From positions 921,395 to 985,394 of the forward strand of contig ML213508.1 of the NCBI GenBank assembly GCA_004369045.1: a stretch of DNA of 64,000 nucleotides, written 5' to 3'. The translations under genes and the position numbers were made by a program. The notes under the pieces were generated by a model. It saw only the letters and a list, made by a program, of their open reading frames with translations. It searched no databases and was not told where the DNA came from. The stretch's first letter is position 1. Every line of letters starts with the position of its first letter. Source of the DNA: Heliocybe sulcata. Its lineage: Eukaryota > Basidiomycota > Agaricomycetes > Gloeophyllales > Gloeophyllaceae. This document shows, in pieces, positions 11,404-22,111 of this stretch.

Positions 11404-12131
11404 AGCGGTCTTGTGTCGGGTTCTTAACAGGTCATGTCATACGTGCGTGTATCCTACAACTTGTCGAAGAGGCTGGCGCTAACTCCGTCCTTCTGTAGCG
11501 TATCATACGCTAATCATGTACAACAGTTGCAAAAAAGCCCCGCGGTGTATGTATAGGCGTGTAGCTTTTGAAACAGCGAAGATTAAGTGATTGTGCCATG
11601 TCGGATGCAGTGGTCGACCGCCGGTCAGATAAAACCGTAGTATCCGATATTCAGCATCTGTTGCCATGAGCATACTACCAGCTGTGCTGTATCTTTCTGG
11701 GAGTGATACAGCACAGTTTGTAAGACGTTTGTGGCAATATGCTCGATGTCTCTTGAGGCGCCTTCCCTCGCGAAAAGCATCCAGTCTTCAACACCATGCG
11801 AACAAGGTGTCTCCTTAGCTGGGTAGGGCACGGGATAAATCTCCTGTGTACCCGTGTATCCTGGAAGACGGTCTTGCTTCTGGAAGGAAAAGCCAGGGAT
11901 GGGTCTGAGCTTAGTGGTGAGTACTCGGTAGCCCGTTCCGCTATGCCTTGACAGAAGCGGTCTAGAGAGGAATCGACGGTCTACCGCTGTAACAGTTGAT
12001 TATGTGTCATTCACCCGGACTTGTTAGGACACGGAATGTCGCAAGCAGTCGGGTGGGGAATGATTAACATTTATTATACATAGATAATACACGTCTACTC
12101 CGAGACATCCTATCGCGCCTCATATCATATA
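11404..12131. other. intergenic region between ISD11 and first amidohydrolase
   Basis: Two convergent genes end here. I see 3'-flank sequence and short frames only. No gene is supported. Confidence 0.4.
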
Positions 12132-13854
12132 TCAAACCCTCTGCCACTGCTTCTTCACCTCCGGAAAATCAGGCACAATAACATGTCGATTCCCATCCTG
12201 GCCCGCGACGGGGGGCGGGTGGAACTCCGCTGGGCTCACCTTGTGCACCCGTCCGTTGATTACAATGACATCGAGTTTGTCATGGTCCTGGAGGACGCGG
12301 ATGTCCTCCAGCGGGTTGCCATCGACGAGGATGCAGTCAGCGTAGTAGCCCGGCTGAATCTTGCCAAGCTCGTGCGGGCGCATGAAGAGCTCGGCGACGC
12401 CGGTTGTGGCAGAAAGGATGGCTTCCATGGGCGTAAAGCCGAGGAGGTTGACAAAGTGCTCGAGATCGCGGGCATACGTGCCGTGCGGTGTCCAGGCGAA
12501 GCCGTAGTCACTATGATTCGCTCGTCAGTCGAAATGCTGGGGCTCGAGATGATAAGGGACGCCTACCCGCCAGGAAGGACTTTGATGCCTCTCTTGTGCA
12601 TCTCCCTCAGCGCCTTCACCGCTGTCTCCAACTCGCGCTTGTACCCCACCTTTTCCGCCTTACTCTGCCCATACCCGAACGGCGCCGCCTCATACAACGT
12701 TGCGTACAGCCAATTGATCGCCGGCACGACCCAGTGCTTGTCCTTCGCCTTCTCCAGTTCATCCATGCCGGCGTCGTCGATGTAGGAGGCGTGATAGATG
12801 ACGTCGACGCCGTGTCTGATGCACATGGTGACCGAGTCGCGCGCGCGGGCGTGTGCGCAGACGAGTTTGCCGTGCTTGTGCGCTTCGTCGACGCACGCGG
12901 CGGTTTCTTCGTCGGTGAAGTAGCAGTCTTCGGCGGAGCGGGTTTCTGTGATCTACACGGGAGGATCAAGATGTATACCGGAGGACATTTAATATGTAGA
13001 CTTACCTCCTCGCCAGACATACTAAGCTTGACGTTGTCCACTCCGAGAGCGACGTGGTGGCGGATGACTTCCCTCATCTCGTCTAAACACGAGCATGTCA
13101 GCAGTGTGCGAGGATGCAAATAAAATAGTGTCTCAACCTGGTCCGTCTGCATAGGCAGTGATGCCCGCGCAAAGTTCGCCATCACGGCGCGCCATCTCTT
13201 TACCGTTTGCCAGACTGCGCGGTCCTGGGAAGTCACCAGCATTGATTGCATCGCGGATGACGACGTCCAGTCTCTCTTTCGCTGATGCTGCACCAAAACA
13301 CCTGCGCACATATGAATAAAATCAGTCCTATTCTTATACGAAAAGAATTGGGAAAGATCCACGTACATAGTGTAACCAGAGTCAAGGAAGCACTGGGCCG
13401 ATCGTGCAGTGAGCAGGGTATGTTCTTCGACGGCCAATTCACCCAGTGCCTCGAGGTCACCGCCGTTCCATGACATGTGGGTGTGTGCGTCGCCAAGACC
13501 GGACATCAGTGTGCGTCCTCGGCCGTTGAGCACTCGGACCCTGGGGTTGTTCACAAGTGTGGCACGCGCTGGTACTGTGCCGACTTGCGTAATGCGTTCG
13601 CCTAAGAAGACCATCCAACGGTTACTGAGTCAGTATGAGACGAAGGAACGTGAGGAACGGCACTCGCCTTCTATGAGCACGTCGCCCATGTAGGGCTCAC
13701 TTCCTGTGGAGTCCAGGATGTTGACGTCCAGGAAGAGGATCTTGCTGTCGGGGTGCGTCCCAGCCATAATATAATTCTTCGGCTGCAACCATGACTTGGA
13801 TTCATTGGTGTGCCCATCGACCTGAACCGTCTCGTTGACGCCGTTTTGTGACAT
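12132..13854 (-). CDS. metal-dependent amidohydrolase, copy 1 (475 aa)
   Basis: Exons complement(12132-12510, 12567-12952, 13006-13082, 13138-13301, 13367-13601, 13668-13854), 1428 nt. Member of the amidohydrolase superfamily, imidazolonepropionase/prolidase-like branch, which hydrolyses C-N bonds with a binuclear metal site. Candidate ligands in order: HxH in GLGDAHTHMSWNGGD, the likely carboxylated Lys in DNVKLSMSG, His in LVCAHARARD, His in VIYHASYIDDA, and Asp in LPGGDYGFAW. The C-terminus returns to the beta-sandwich (PGYYADCILVDGNPLEDI). No signal peptide is seen. The substrate is unknown. Intron 1 (13602-13667) has a GC donor (AG|GCGAGT) and a normal AG acceptor. The second copy lies 1.3 kb upstream in the same orientation. 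A TATA box is at 13968-13976. Confidence 0.9.
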
Positions 13855-13967
13855 TATGGTAAATGAAAGGACTAATGAAAAGTTGAGAGGAGATGATAAA
13901 TAGAAGCGGGCGGCTTGGGCTACTGAAAGCTTCCGAAATCTACTGGGTGGGGTCCCGTAAGCCGCTT

Positions 13968-13976
13968 CTTATATAC
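13968..13976 (-). promoter_or_regulatory. TATA box of amidohydrolase copy 1
   Basis: GTATATAAG on the minus strand, 114 nt upstream of the ATG. The same box is kept in the duplicate. Confidence 0.5.
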
Positions 13977-15178
13977 GGGTACGGAGCTTCTGGCGCTGTG
14001 AGAGTCTGGGATACTAAGAGGCCGCAGGGAAGTTCGTGTCGAGTGGATCAGGTATCTCCCATTTCGAAGGGAGCGCGAGCCAAAGATAGAGGCCTGATGA
14101 AAGCTCGGGGGAGATACCAGAACCCGAGTTCACGAAGAAGCGCGGCGCTCTTTCACACAAAGCTATTTGCGAAAAGATGAGCGCTTCTTTATGAACTCGG
14201 AGAGTTAGGCGGTAGTTGATTGGGCCTTCGGCTGTGTCAGCTATGACGATGGTACATTCTTCGATATTTGGATTCGTTCTTATCCAGGCGAACACACGGA
14301 GCGCTATCCAAGTCAGTTGGCAGGACAAACAGTCAGCTCGGCATTGAGCCACTATCTTTCGGGAGGTGCATGTGATGCTCATCCAAAATCCCATGACAGA
14401 CTAGCGGGTCTGGCGCCCCGAGCCATGAGAAGTCGGAAAGTCGGACGGGCGACTGCACTATTCGGCAGCACAGTTAGATCCAGTCAAACTAAGGATCATA
14501 CAAAGATGTACTTACTAGTAGGGTCAGTCAGCATGAAACATCAGGTATGCGAACCTGCTGATTCACGCTATCCAGCGGCATGGACGTCACCTGAATGGTA
14601 CGAAGAATTTGAGGTTCCCCGCCAAAGGACTCATGACGAAGGTCACGATGGGCTAGCATAAACTTTATGGACATTAGCGGCGGTTATAGACGGCCCAATC
14701 CGCCAATCTAGAGTATCTTACCGATGTTGGAGGAAGGTAAATCTTGGCTCTGCTGACGTCGAGTTGAAATAGGTAGCGAGAACCGGTATGCGGAGACGCA
14801 TTCCCGCAGCTTGATTGTAGACACAGATTGTGACATCGCTTCCTGGCATAGTAGCGCTGCAATATAGCTCAGCGGATGAGATTTAACGTAAATGGGAGAA
14901 GAAGGAATGTGACTGGTCAATAGTCACGTCACGTTGAATGCCTTAGCTGTATCGTGCCTTGCAGCCACTCGCAGACTATTCATGATTAATGTGATCGGTG
15001 TGTCCGCTGGATAGCTAACCCGTGACGCAGAATAGACTGGAAAGGGTGTAGGTACCATATGTTCTTCGCACGCCGGGGCGAAATCAATTGTAGAGCCCGG
15101 TAGCTTCGAGTGATGAGAAATGCGACTCTTGAATGATCTACAATTCATCAGAATTATACGTACACAAGTACCATGCAT

Positions 15179-16929
15179 CTACTTCTCGGTGTCGTATTGG
15201 CCGAAAGGCGTAGCTATATCGACCTTCTGCCACTGCTTCTTTACCTCCGGAAAATTAGGCACAATTACGTGTCGATTCCCATCCTGGCCTGCGACGGGAG
15301 GCGGGTGGTACTCCTGTGGCGACACCTTATGCACCCTGCCATTGATTATAATGACGTTAAGTTTGTCGTGGTCCTGAAGAATGCTGATGTCCTCGAGTGG
15401 GTTGCCGTCGACGAGGATACAGTCCGCATAGTAGCCTGGCTGAATCTTGCCGAGCTCGTGTGAGCGCATGAAGAGGTCCGCGACGCCAGCCGTCGAGGAG
15501 ATGATCGCTTCCATTGGGGTGAAGCCGAGGAGATTAACAAAGTGCTCGAGATCACGGGCGTAGGTACCGTGGGGCGTCCATGCGAAGCCGTAATCGCTAC
15601 AAGCTATGCATCAGTCAAAGTGCTTAAGCCCAAGACGATAGCGAGACACTTACCCTCCCGGAAGTACCCTGATACCTCTCTTGTGCATCTCCCTCATCGC
15701 CTTAATCGACGACTCGAGGTCGCGTTTGTACCCCACTTTTTCTGCCTTACTCTGCGCGTACCCAAACGGCGCCGCATCGTACAACGTCCCATACGGAAAG
15801 GCAAGCGCCGGCGCCACCCAGTGCTTGTCTTTCACCTTCTCGAGCATGTCCATCGTAGCGTCGTCAATGAAGGACGCGTGGAAGATCACGTCGACGCCGT
15901 GCTTGACGCACATCGTCACAGAGTCGCGGGCGCGGGCGTGCGCGCAGACGAGCTTGCCGTGCTTGTGCGCTTCGTCGACACACGCGGCGGTCTCTTCGTC
16001 GGTGAAGAAGCACTCTTCAGCGGAGCGATTTTCGAGGATCTGGAGGAGAGTCAGATACGCATGAAAGGGAGGAGTGGGTAGCGGACCTCTTCGCCAGACA
16101 TGCTCAGCTTGATGTTGTCGACGCCAAGAGCGACATGGTGCCGGATGACTTCGCGCATCTCGTCTGGAGGTTAAGACAACCAAAACATCAATACATTGCA
16201 AGGGTACGGATGACGAATTTTACTGGCCTGGTCCGTCTGCATAGGCGGTAATTCCCGCGCAGAGTTCACCATCGCGGCGCGCCATCTCTTTGCCATTTGC
16301 GAGACTGCGTGGCCCCGGGATGTCACCAGCATTGATAGCATCGCGGATGACGACGTCCAGTCTCTCTTTTGCGGACGCCCCACCAAAGCACCTGGACGTA
16401 TATCCCTTAGTCCCTTCCATCCCCCACAAGGACAGTGTGGAAGTTGCACATACATAGTGTAGCCGGAGTCAAGGTAGCACTGCGCCGACCGCGCAGTCAG
16501 CAGGGTGTGCTCTTCGACGGGAAGGTCACCCAGCGCCTCGAGGTCACCGCCGTTCCATGACATGTGGGTGTGTGCGTCGCCCAGGCCGGACATTAGCGTG
16601 CGTCCCCGGCCATTGATCACTCGGACCCTGGGATTGTTGACGAGCGTAGCCCGCGACGGAACTGTGCCGACTTGCGTAATGCGTTCGCCTGAGACCCATT
16701 CAGTGGTCAGTACAACATGAAAGGACGCGAGTCCGGAATGATACTCGCCTTCTATAAGTACGTCGCCCATGTAGGGCTCGCTCCCCGTAGAGTCTAGGAT
16801 GTTAACATCCAGGAACAGGATCTTGCTCTCGGGGTGCGTCCCAGCCATAGTGTAATTCTTGGGCTGCAGCCATGACTTTGTCTCGGTGTGCCCGTTCGCC
16901 TGGGGAGATCCTCCAACATTTGTAGACAT
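15179..16929 (-). CDS. metal-dependent amidohydrolase, copy 2 (486 aa)
   Basis: Exons complement(15179-15596, 15654-16039, 16087-16163, 16228-16391, 16454-16688, 16749-16929), 1461 nt. It is a close paralogue of copy 1: exons 2-5 have the same sizes (235, 164, 77, 386 nt), and the same metal-ligand motifs are present (DAHTHMSW, the SMSGEE segment, CAHARARD, IFHASFIDDA, LPGGDYGFAW). Intron 1 (16689-16748) again has a GC donor, and intron 3 (16164-16227) also appears to start with GC (CAG|GCCAGT) where copy 1 has GT. The stop codon lies further downstream than in copy 1, giving a 13-residue extension after WQKV. Catalytic residues are intact, so both copies could be active. The substrate is unknown. 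Confidence 0.87.
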
Positions 16930-17001
16930 TCTGACAAGTTGAACTGATTAGTATGAAGTGCACAGTGGAGGCTAGAACAGACCAATCGCTGCGAGATGCA
17001 A

Positions 17002-17010
17002 CTTATATAC
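17002..17010 (-). promoter_or_regulatory. TATA box of amidohydrolase copy 2
   Basis: GTATATAAG on the minus strand, 73 nt upstream of the ATG. It is identical to the box upstream of copy 1. Confidence 0.5.
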
Positions 17011-17735
17011 AGATACGGACCTTCTGGCGCTGTGAGAGTCGGAAGTACTCGGAGCCCGTAGGGAACACAGCGCCGAGTGGCTTAGGAATGTTCCTCTTCG
17101 AAAGGAGCATGAGACCAAAATAAGCTTGGAACTGATAATGGACCTCTTCAGCACTGAAGAAGTCCGGACAAACCCAACTTCGAGAAGAGGCACGCCGCTC
17201 TTTCACACAAGGCTATTTGTGAAAGGGTGAGGGTCCCTCCGTGAAGTGGGAAAGCCTGGAGCCAGAAATACGGGTCTTGTGGATGCGCCAACTATGACGA
17301 TGCTATTCAGCCGAAGCTCCTGCGCACCAGAGTTGTTGCTGCCGCTGTCCAAGGGAACGAAATTGGAACGTATTCAAACCTACGGAATTGACCACCATTG
17401 GGCTCCATATCCAGCTCACTATGTGAGAGGCGGCATCCGTCTCTCTTCCAGAGACGTAAGACGAGCTAATGGTTCTGGTGCTATGGGCATGAGGAGCCCC
17501 GAAGGCCGAAGAGCCCACTTCTCCGTTGGCAATTAGGTTACGATAACTTTCGACCTCCCAGGCTGCCCGGAGGTGAAGCTTAAGAGGTAATAATTAATAC
17601 GTCGAGGAGGCAGAATATACCAGAGGTTGACACTGGCATACAGCTGCGCCAAGGCTTCCCGGCGCTGTACTCGGTCAGTAGGGAGAAGAAGGCAAGAAGG
17701 GATGTGACTGGTCACGTCACGGTTGAATCACTTCG

Positions 17736-18320
17736 AAATGTTGTTCCTCTCGGTCGCTTCCTTCGTTTCGTTACTTATGAAGGCCCTCGCTCTGGGTAAC
17801 AGTTGAAATCCGTCGAGAATTATGCCAAGGCTGATACCTATCATATCTTTAGCCGTTTAAGCGGCCTCTTCTCTGCATCTGACGCCTCACATGCACTCAG
17901 AATGATCCGTTCATACGCAAGATGGCTTGCGCTCAGGCGGAGTCTAACGTCCGTTCTCCGTTCTGCATCTTTCTAGACCGGCCCGGGAGGGGGCACGGCG
18001 CTGCATCTCTTTCCACCTATCGAGGTCATACGCAGGAGGACGACACCATTGCGCTGGCACCAGCGATTATGCTATTCTCTGGTGGATCTCTTCGCGCTTA
18101 TACAAGGCTATTCTTGCTATCTTCACTTTCGCACTTGGTCTTCGAAAACTGGAAGATATTTCTTGCCTCCAATGTCAAATGCATGACGTTTTCGGTGGGC
18201 CACAGCAGCCCCGGTGGATCGAAGAACAGACTTAAATAGTCTACAGCTGCCTCTAAATTGGTCGTTAGAACTGCACTGTCCCTCTTCCGAGCACCCTAGA
18301 TTCACAATATCGTCTCATCT
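17736..18320. other. intergenic region before the FAH fusion gene
   Basis: Divergent spacing between amidohydrolase copy 2 and the plus-strand FAH fusion. No gene is seen. It should hold the FAH-fusion promoter, but no clear TATA box was identified. Confidence 0.4.
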
Positions 18321-20195
18321 ATGGCATCCAACGGAGTCGCATCGCTCACAAACTACGTCGCATACATTCCTGCTGGAGGCGTAGGCCGTCCACGGATCGG
18401 TCATCTTGACCTTGACAGTAACGAAATCACACCAGTTCGTCCTTTAGACTTTTTGTATTCATTTCTCTAACTGTAGAATCAGCTGGCATATCCCTCAGGT
18501 GCTCCTATATCGACTTTATACGAAGTCGTCGAAGCCCAAGGAGTGTCCTTCATACAATCCGGCGACCCAATTCCCTTGTCCTCGGCGAAGTTGCTCCCAC
18601 CCATTAGTGGTAGAGATGTACTCGCTGTTGGCAAGAATTACTCCGACCACGCCAAAGAGTTCAATGCGTCTGGCTACGATGCATCAGACAAAGTCGACAT
18701 GCCATCCCACCCAGTCATCTTCACAAAACGGGCCACAAGTATCATCGCGCACGGGGAAGAAATCTACCCTCATCCCGAGTTCACGCAGACTCTCGACTAC
18801 GAAGGAGAGATTGGTGTTATTGTCGGGAAGGCGGGGTTCAGAATCCAGCAGAAGGACGCATGGGACCACGTCTGGGGTTATACAATCATCAACGACGTAA
18901 CGGCTCGCGAGCGTCAGCGCGACCACAAGCAATTCACGATCGGCAAGTCAGCCGATACCTTCTGCCCCATGGGACCTATTGCCGTGCCCGCTTCGCAGCT
19001 CCAGGGGCAATTGAGGGTGCAGACTTACGTCAACGGAGAGAAGCGACAGGATGGGACGACGGACGACTTCATCTTCTCTATCCCTGTCTTAATCGAAACT
19101 CTCAGCGGAGGCCAAACTCTTCAGCCGGGTGACGTTGTGAGTGCCAGATTGAATCCGACTCCAGTTGATCCGTGTTAATTGAGTAACTCTATACAGATCG
19201 CCACTGGGACGCCGGCTGGAGTGGGTTTCGGCTTGAGCCCTCCTACCTTCCTGAAGCCAGGCGATGTCGTGGAAGTTTCCGTCACCGGACTCGGAAAGCT
19301 TACTAACAAGGTCGCGTCTCCTGACTCGAAGAACTACACCGTCGAGCGTGTAGCGAACACTTCCTCCGCCCCCATCTACAACCTCGATGTCACTCTCGGT
19401 GGCGTCGGGCTTACAACTCTCAATAATAAGAAGCTGTTCGTCAAGGAGGTGGGCAATGGTAGCTCGCCAATCGTCTTCATCCATGGCCTTGGGGGAACGA
19501 ACGAATTCTACGCCCCTCTGATTAAGGTCCTGGACCTGGCGTCGAGCCATAAGCTCTACTTAGCCGACCTCGAAGGGCATGGCCTGTCACCCACATCGGC
19601 GCTCTCTGCTATCAGCATCGAGACGTACGCCGCCGATGTCCTTGCCCTGATCAATCACTTCGGCCTGCAGTCTCCGACCATCGTCGCACATTCCATGGGC
19701 TGCTACATTGCCGAATACGTCGCCACTCATAACCCATCGGCGGTCAGCAAGCTTATCCTCCTCGGCCCCCCACCTCCAGCTCTGGCTGATGCTGGTCGGC
19801 AAGGGTCGCACGCTCGCGCAGCGACGGTCCGCAAGGGCGGCATGATCGCAGTTGCGGATACGGTCGTAGGTGGCGGGACGAGTGCGAAGACGCAATCCTC
19901 CAATCCTTTGGGTGTCAGCGTGGCGCGGCTGTCTCTGCTCTCCCAGGACCCCGAAGGGTACGCAAAAGGTTGCACTGCTTTGGCAACCGCACCAGTTGTC
20001 GATCCGTCGAAGATCAAGGCGCAGACCTTGATTATTACGGGTACTGAGGACAAGGTTAGTCCGCCAGAGATGGCGCGGAAATTGGCGGGGTCGATTGCGG
20101 GAGGAGGGAGAACGGAGGTCTTAGCTGACGTCGGCCATTGGCATATTTATGAGGATCCTGAGGGCGTAGCAAAATATGTCAAGTCGTTCTTGTAA
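18321..20195 (+). CDS. FAH-domain / alpha-beta hydrolase fusion protein (590 aa)
   Basis: Exons 18321-18434, 18477-19136 and 19197-20195 sum to 1773 nt in one frame. Residues about 70-300 form a fumarylacetoacetate-hydrolase domain: [27 protein letters not shown], the metal-binding [26 protein letters not shown] and [12 protein letters not shown]. From about residue 340 an alpha/beta hydrolase follows without a break in the same exon: oxyanion [11 protein letters not shown], nucleophile elbow [10 protein letters not shown], acid in [11 protein letters not shown] and His in [13 protein letters not shown]. This resembles 3-oxoadipate enol-lactonase. FAH-type enzymes cleave or decarboxylate 1,3-dicarbonyl compounds, and the lactonase-like half would hydrolyse an ester or lactone, so a bifunctional step in aromatic or dicarbonyl catabolism is inferred. 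The substrate is unknown. No targeting signal is seen. Confidence 0.92.
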
Positions 20196-20470
20196 GCGTA
20201 GAGTGGCCTCGGGAAAGAATATATAAATGAATGCTCTTACGAGCCACATGCCACAAATTTGTCAAAATAACGCGGTCGTGGCTTGCTCCCTTTGACTCTT
20301 GTTACGCTCGTCCCGTCGTCCTCATCCTCGGCGTTCACTGAACTCGGACACTCAAAAGGATTGATTTCTGGTGACTGACACTGGGCTCAGGTTTTTGCAA
20401 TCGAACTATGGTAACACGTTCAATAATTTACATGGGATATTCTGTAGTAGCTCCTGCAGTCAACTACGCC

Positions 20471-21343
20471 TCATCTCGACATCACCGATGCAAACGATCT
20501 CGCAATATCCAGCGCCTTTCTTCCTACCGTACTGAAAGACCGGAAGGAGTGCTCGTCTCGATCCGGCGGTGTCGCCAGCCTGCGGTCTGCTCGAGGATCT
20601 CTCGGATTCCGTCGCGTCTTGGACCGGAACCGGAACGCACGAGGAGTCTTCCAGCACCAATGGAACCGACTTCTCTTCTTCTGTACTTGCGGCGCTTTCT
20701 TGACATGGGGTGGTGCAATGGCGAGGATGGCCTGCATAAGATCGTCCTCGAACGTCACGAACCCTCTCCCGTTATTGGTGGTATCATCAAGTATCCAGCT
20801 GCTCGAACTTCTCCTGTTCGTCTCGCTAGTGCTGAGCCGCGACCACCTGTGCCTCCGACCGCCGTGCCTACTGCTGAAGTCGGCACTGGGCCGAGGAGGA
20901 TCGCTCGTTTGTGGACTTCTCGGACTCCGGCTGCCGTTGCTACTCGTCTCTTCTACCACTGGGCTCAAGGACGGTCGCGTGGAGCGTGCATATCCGTCTC
21001 CGTAGAGACTGTCCCTGCTCGTGACAGACTGTGCTGGGGAGCGTATATGCGAAGGCCGTGGTGGAGGTGTGGAGCCCCAGGTAAGTGACAGTTCTAGGGG
21101 TGGCGGCGTATTAATTGGTGGGAGACTCGGAGGTCTATCATGTCTCGGTGTGGACTCATAGGTTTCGAGGCCGAGTGCTGACGACGGCGGCGGCCACGTA
21201 AGTGAGTGTCGATAGATTGGCTTGACATCATGTGTGTAGGAAGATGTTCTGGAGACAGATGGGAATGGGATTGGACTTCCGTCCCACTCTGCGGGTGACT
21301 GGGACTGCTGAGAAGGATTTGGGCTACGTCGGTGAGATTCCAT
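20471..21343 (-). CDS. serine/proline-rich hypothetical protein (290 aa)
   Basis: A single open exon from the ATG at 21343 (MESHRRSPNPSQQSQSP) to 20471. The protein is low in complexity and rich in Ser, Pro and Arg, with many SP sites (SPAEW, SPAQS, SPVVEE, RSPRSPQ) typical of phosphorylated, disordered fungal proteins. The C-terminal 100 residues are more ordered: a hydrophobic stretch FEDDLMQAILAIAPPHVKK, a basic patch, then RKALDIARSFASVMSR. No known domain is recognised. The opposite strand has a 226-codon frame over the same span, which I treat as a shadow. The real start could lie further upstream if there is an intron. Confidence 0.5.
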   Translation of the reverse strand: MESHRRSPNPSQQSQSPAEWDGSPIPFPSVSRTSSYTHDVKPIYRHSLTWPPPSSALGLETYESTPRHDRPPSLPPINTPPPLELSLTWGSTPPPRPSHIRSPAQSVTSRDSLYGDGYARSTRPSLSPVVEETSSNGSRSPRSPQTSDPPRPSADFSSRHGGRRHRWSRLSTSETNRRSSSSWILDDTTNNGRGFVTFEDDLMQAILAIAPPHVKKAPQVQKKRSRFHWCWKTPRAFRFRSKTRRNPRDPRADRRLATPPDRDEHSFRSFSTVGRKALDIARSFASVMSR

Positions 21344-21986
21344 CGTAAATCTGCCAGAACCATTCGGACAATCAGCGTGCGTCAGCTCAACTCTGCCATT
21401 TGATAGGGTTCGGCTCTTTCGCACCAGAAGTCTTTGAAGCACAGTTCGCTAGAGATGTGTTGAGACGAAGCGAGGTTACGACAAGAAAGGTGGCATCTTC
21501 ATGTACTGTGCATGCGCAAGAGTGCAGCATGGTAACCACGAGGCCGTCTCCGAGCTCCAGCGTGGCAGGCGGATCCAAATTCGAATCCTCTCTCAGTTAA
21601 GATTGGTATTGCCCGTTGCAGGTGATCCGACAGGCTGGCTACAAATGGCAAACCGGATGTCCTTTGGAAACGGATCGCGCATATTACGCACATCCTTGGC
21701 TCGATACTTAGGTTAGGTGCAATGTACGTGCACTTCTCTGACCTCCTGCTGGCTGACGCTGTCGTGCAGGAGGACATGACTTCTCGTCAATCTTATCACA
21801 AACTCTGACGTCGACTAGAGACAATATCAAGGATCATTGCGACTTCATACACAATCAAAGACACGCGTCTCTTTATGATGTCCGCTGATTGGATACAACT
21901 CACAACATCCGCTTCTTGCAATATCGCGAGCGGAAGCAACGTAAGTAACTACAACGGAGGACGGCAAACATCTGCCACATGTACTG
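21344..21986. other. intergenic region left of the terpene synthase relic
   Basis: Only short frames are seen. One B-box-like TTCGAATCC near 21580 lacks a matching tRNA fold. No gene is called. Confidence 0.4.
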
Positions 21987-22111
21987 CTACAGCGAGGGCA
22001 TAGGAAGAATCCACGTCTGTCTCACTTCGTACCTGTCCGTACCGAGGTACCTCTTCGATCTGACACTGAACTCCAACATACCAATAGCCCAATTCTCCAT
22101 CCCTCGCACGT

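Larger units (their letters stand above)
12132..14940. repeat. tandem duplication, unit 1
   Basis: Unit 1 pairs with 15179-17735. The similarity covers the whole coding region and extends upstream through the TATA box, a TTCTGGCGCTGTGAGAGTC block (13988 and 17028 areas), a CGCTCTTTCACACAA block (about 14146 and 17198) and an ATGTGACTGGTCA block near the far end. The upstream parts are more diverged than the exons, so this is an old direct duplication of gene plus promoter. Confidence 0.75.
15179..17735. repeat. tandem duplication, unit 2
   Basis: Direct copy of 12132-14940, separated from it by about 240 bp of unrelated sequence. It contains amidohydrolase copy 2 and a diverged copy of its upstream region (see unit 1). 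Confidence 0.75.

Noticed and set aside
12183-13123. Two plus-strand open frames of about 200 codons over amidohydrolase copy 1
   Set aside because: They lie antisense to well-conserved exons, have no motif, and similar antisense frames occur over copy 2. They are codon-bias shadows.
20408-21088. 226-codon plus-strand frame opposite the Ser/Pro-rich hypothetical gene
   Set aside because: The minus-strand frame is longer and has a more natural C-terminus. Neither is certain, but the plus frame shows no motif.
21565-21595. tRNA-like B-box (TTCGAATCC)
   Set aside because: No stem can be formed on either side, and no A-box lies at the right distance.
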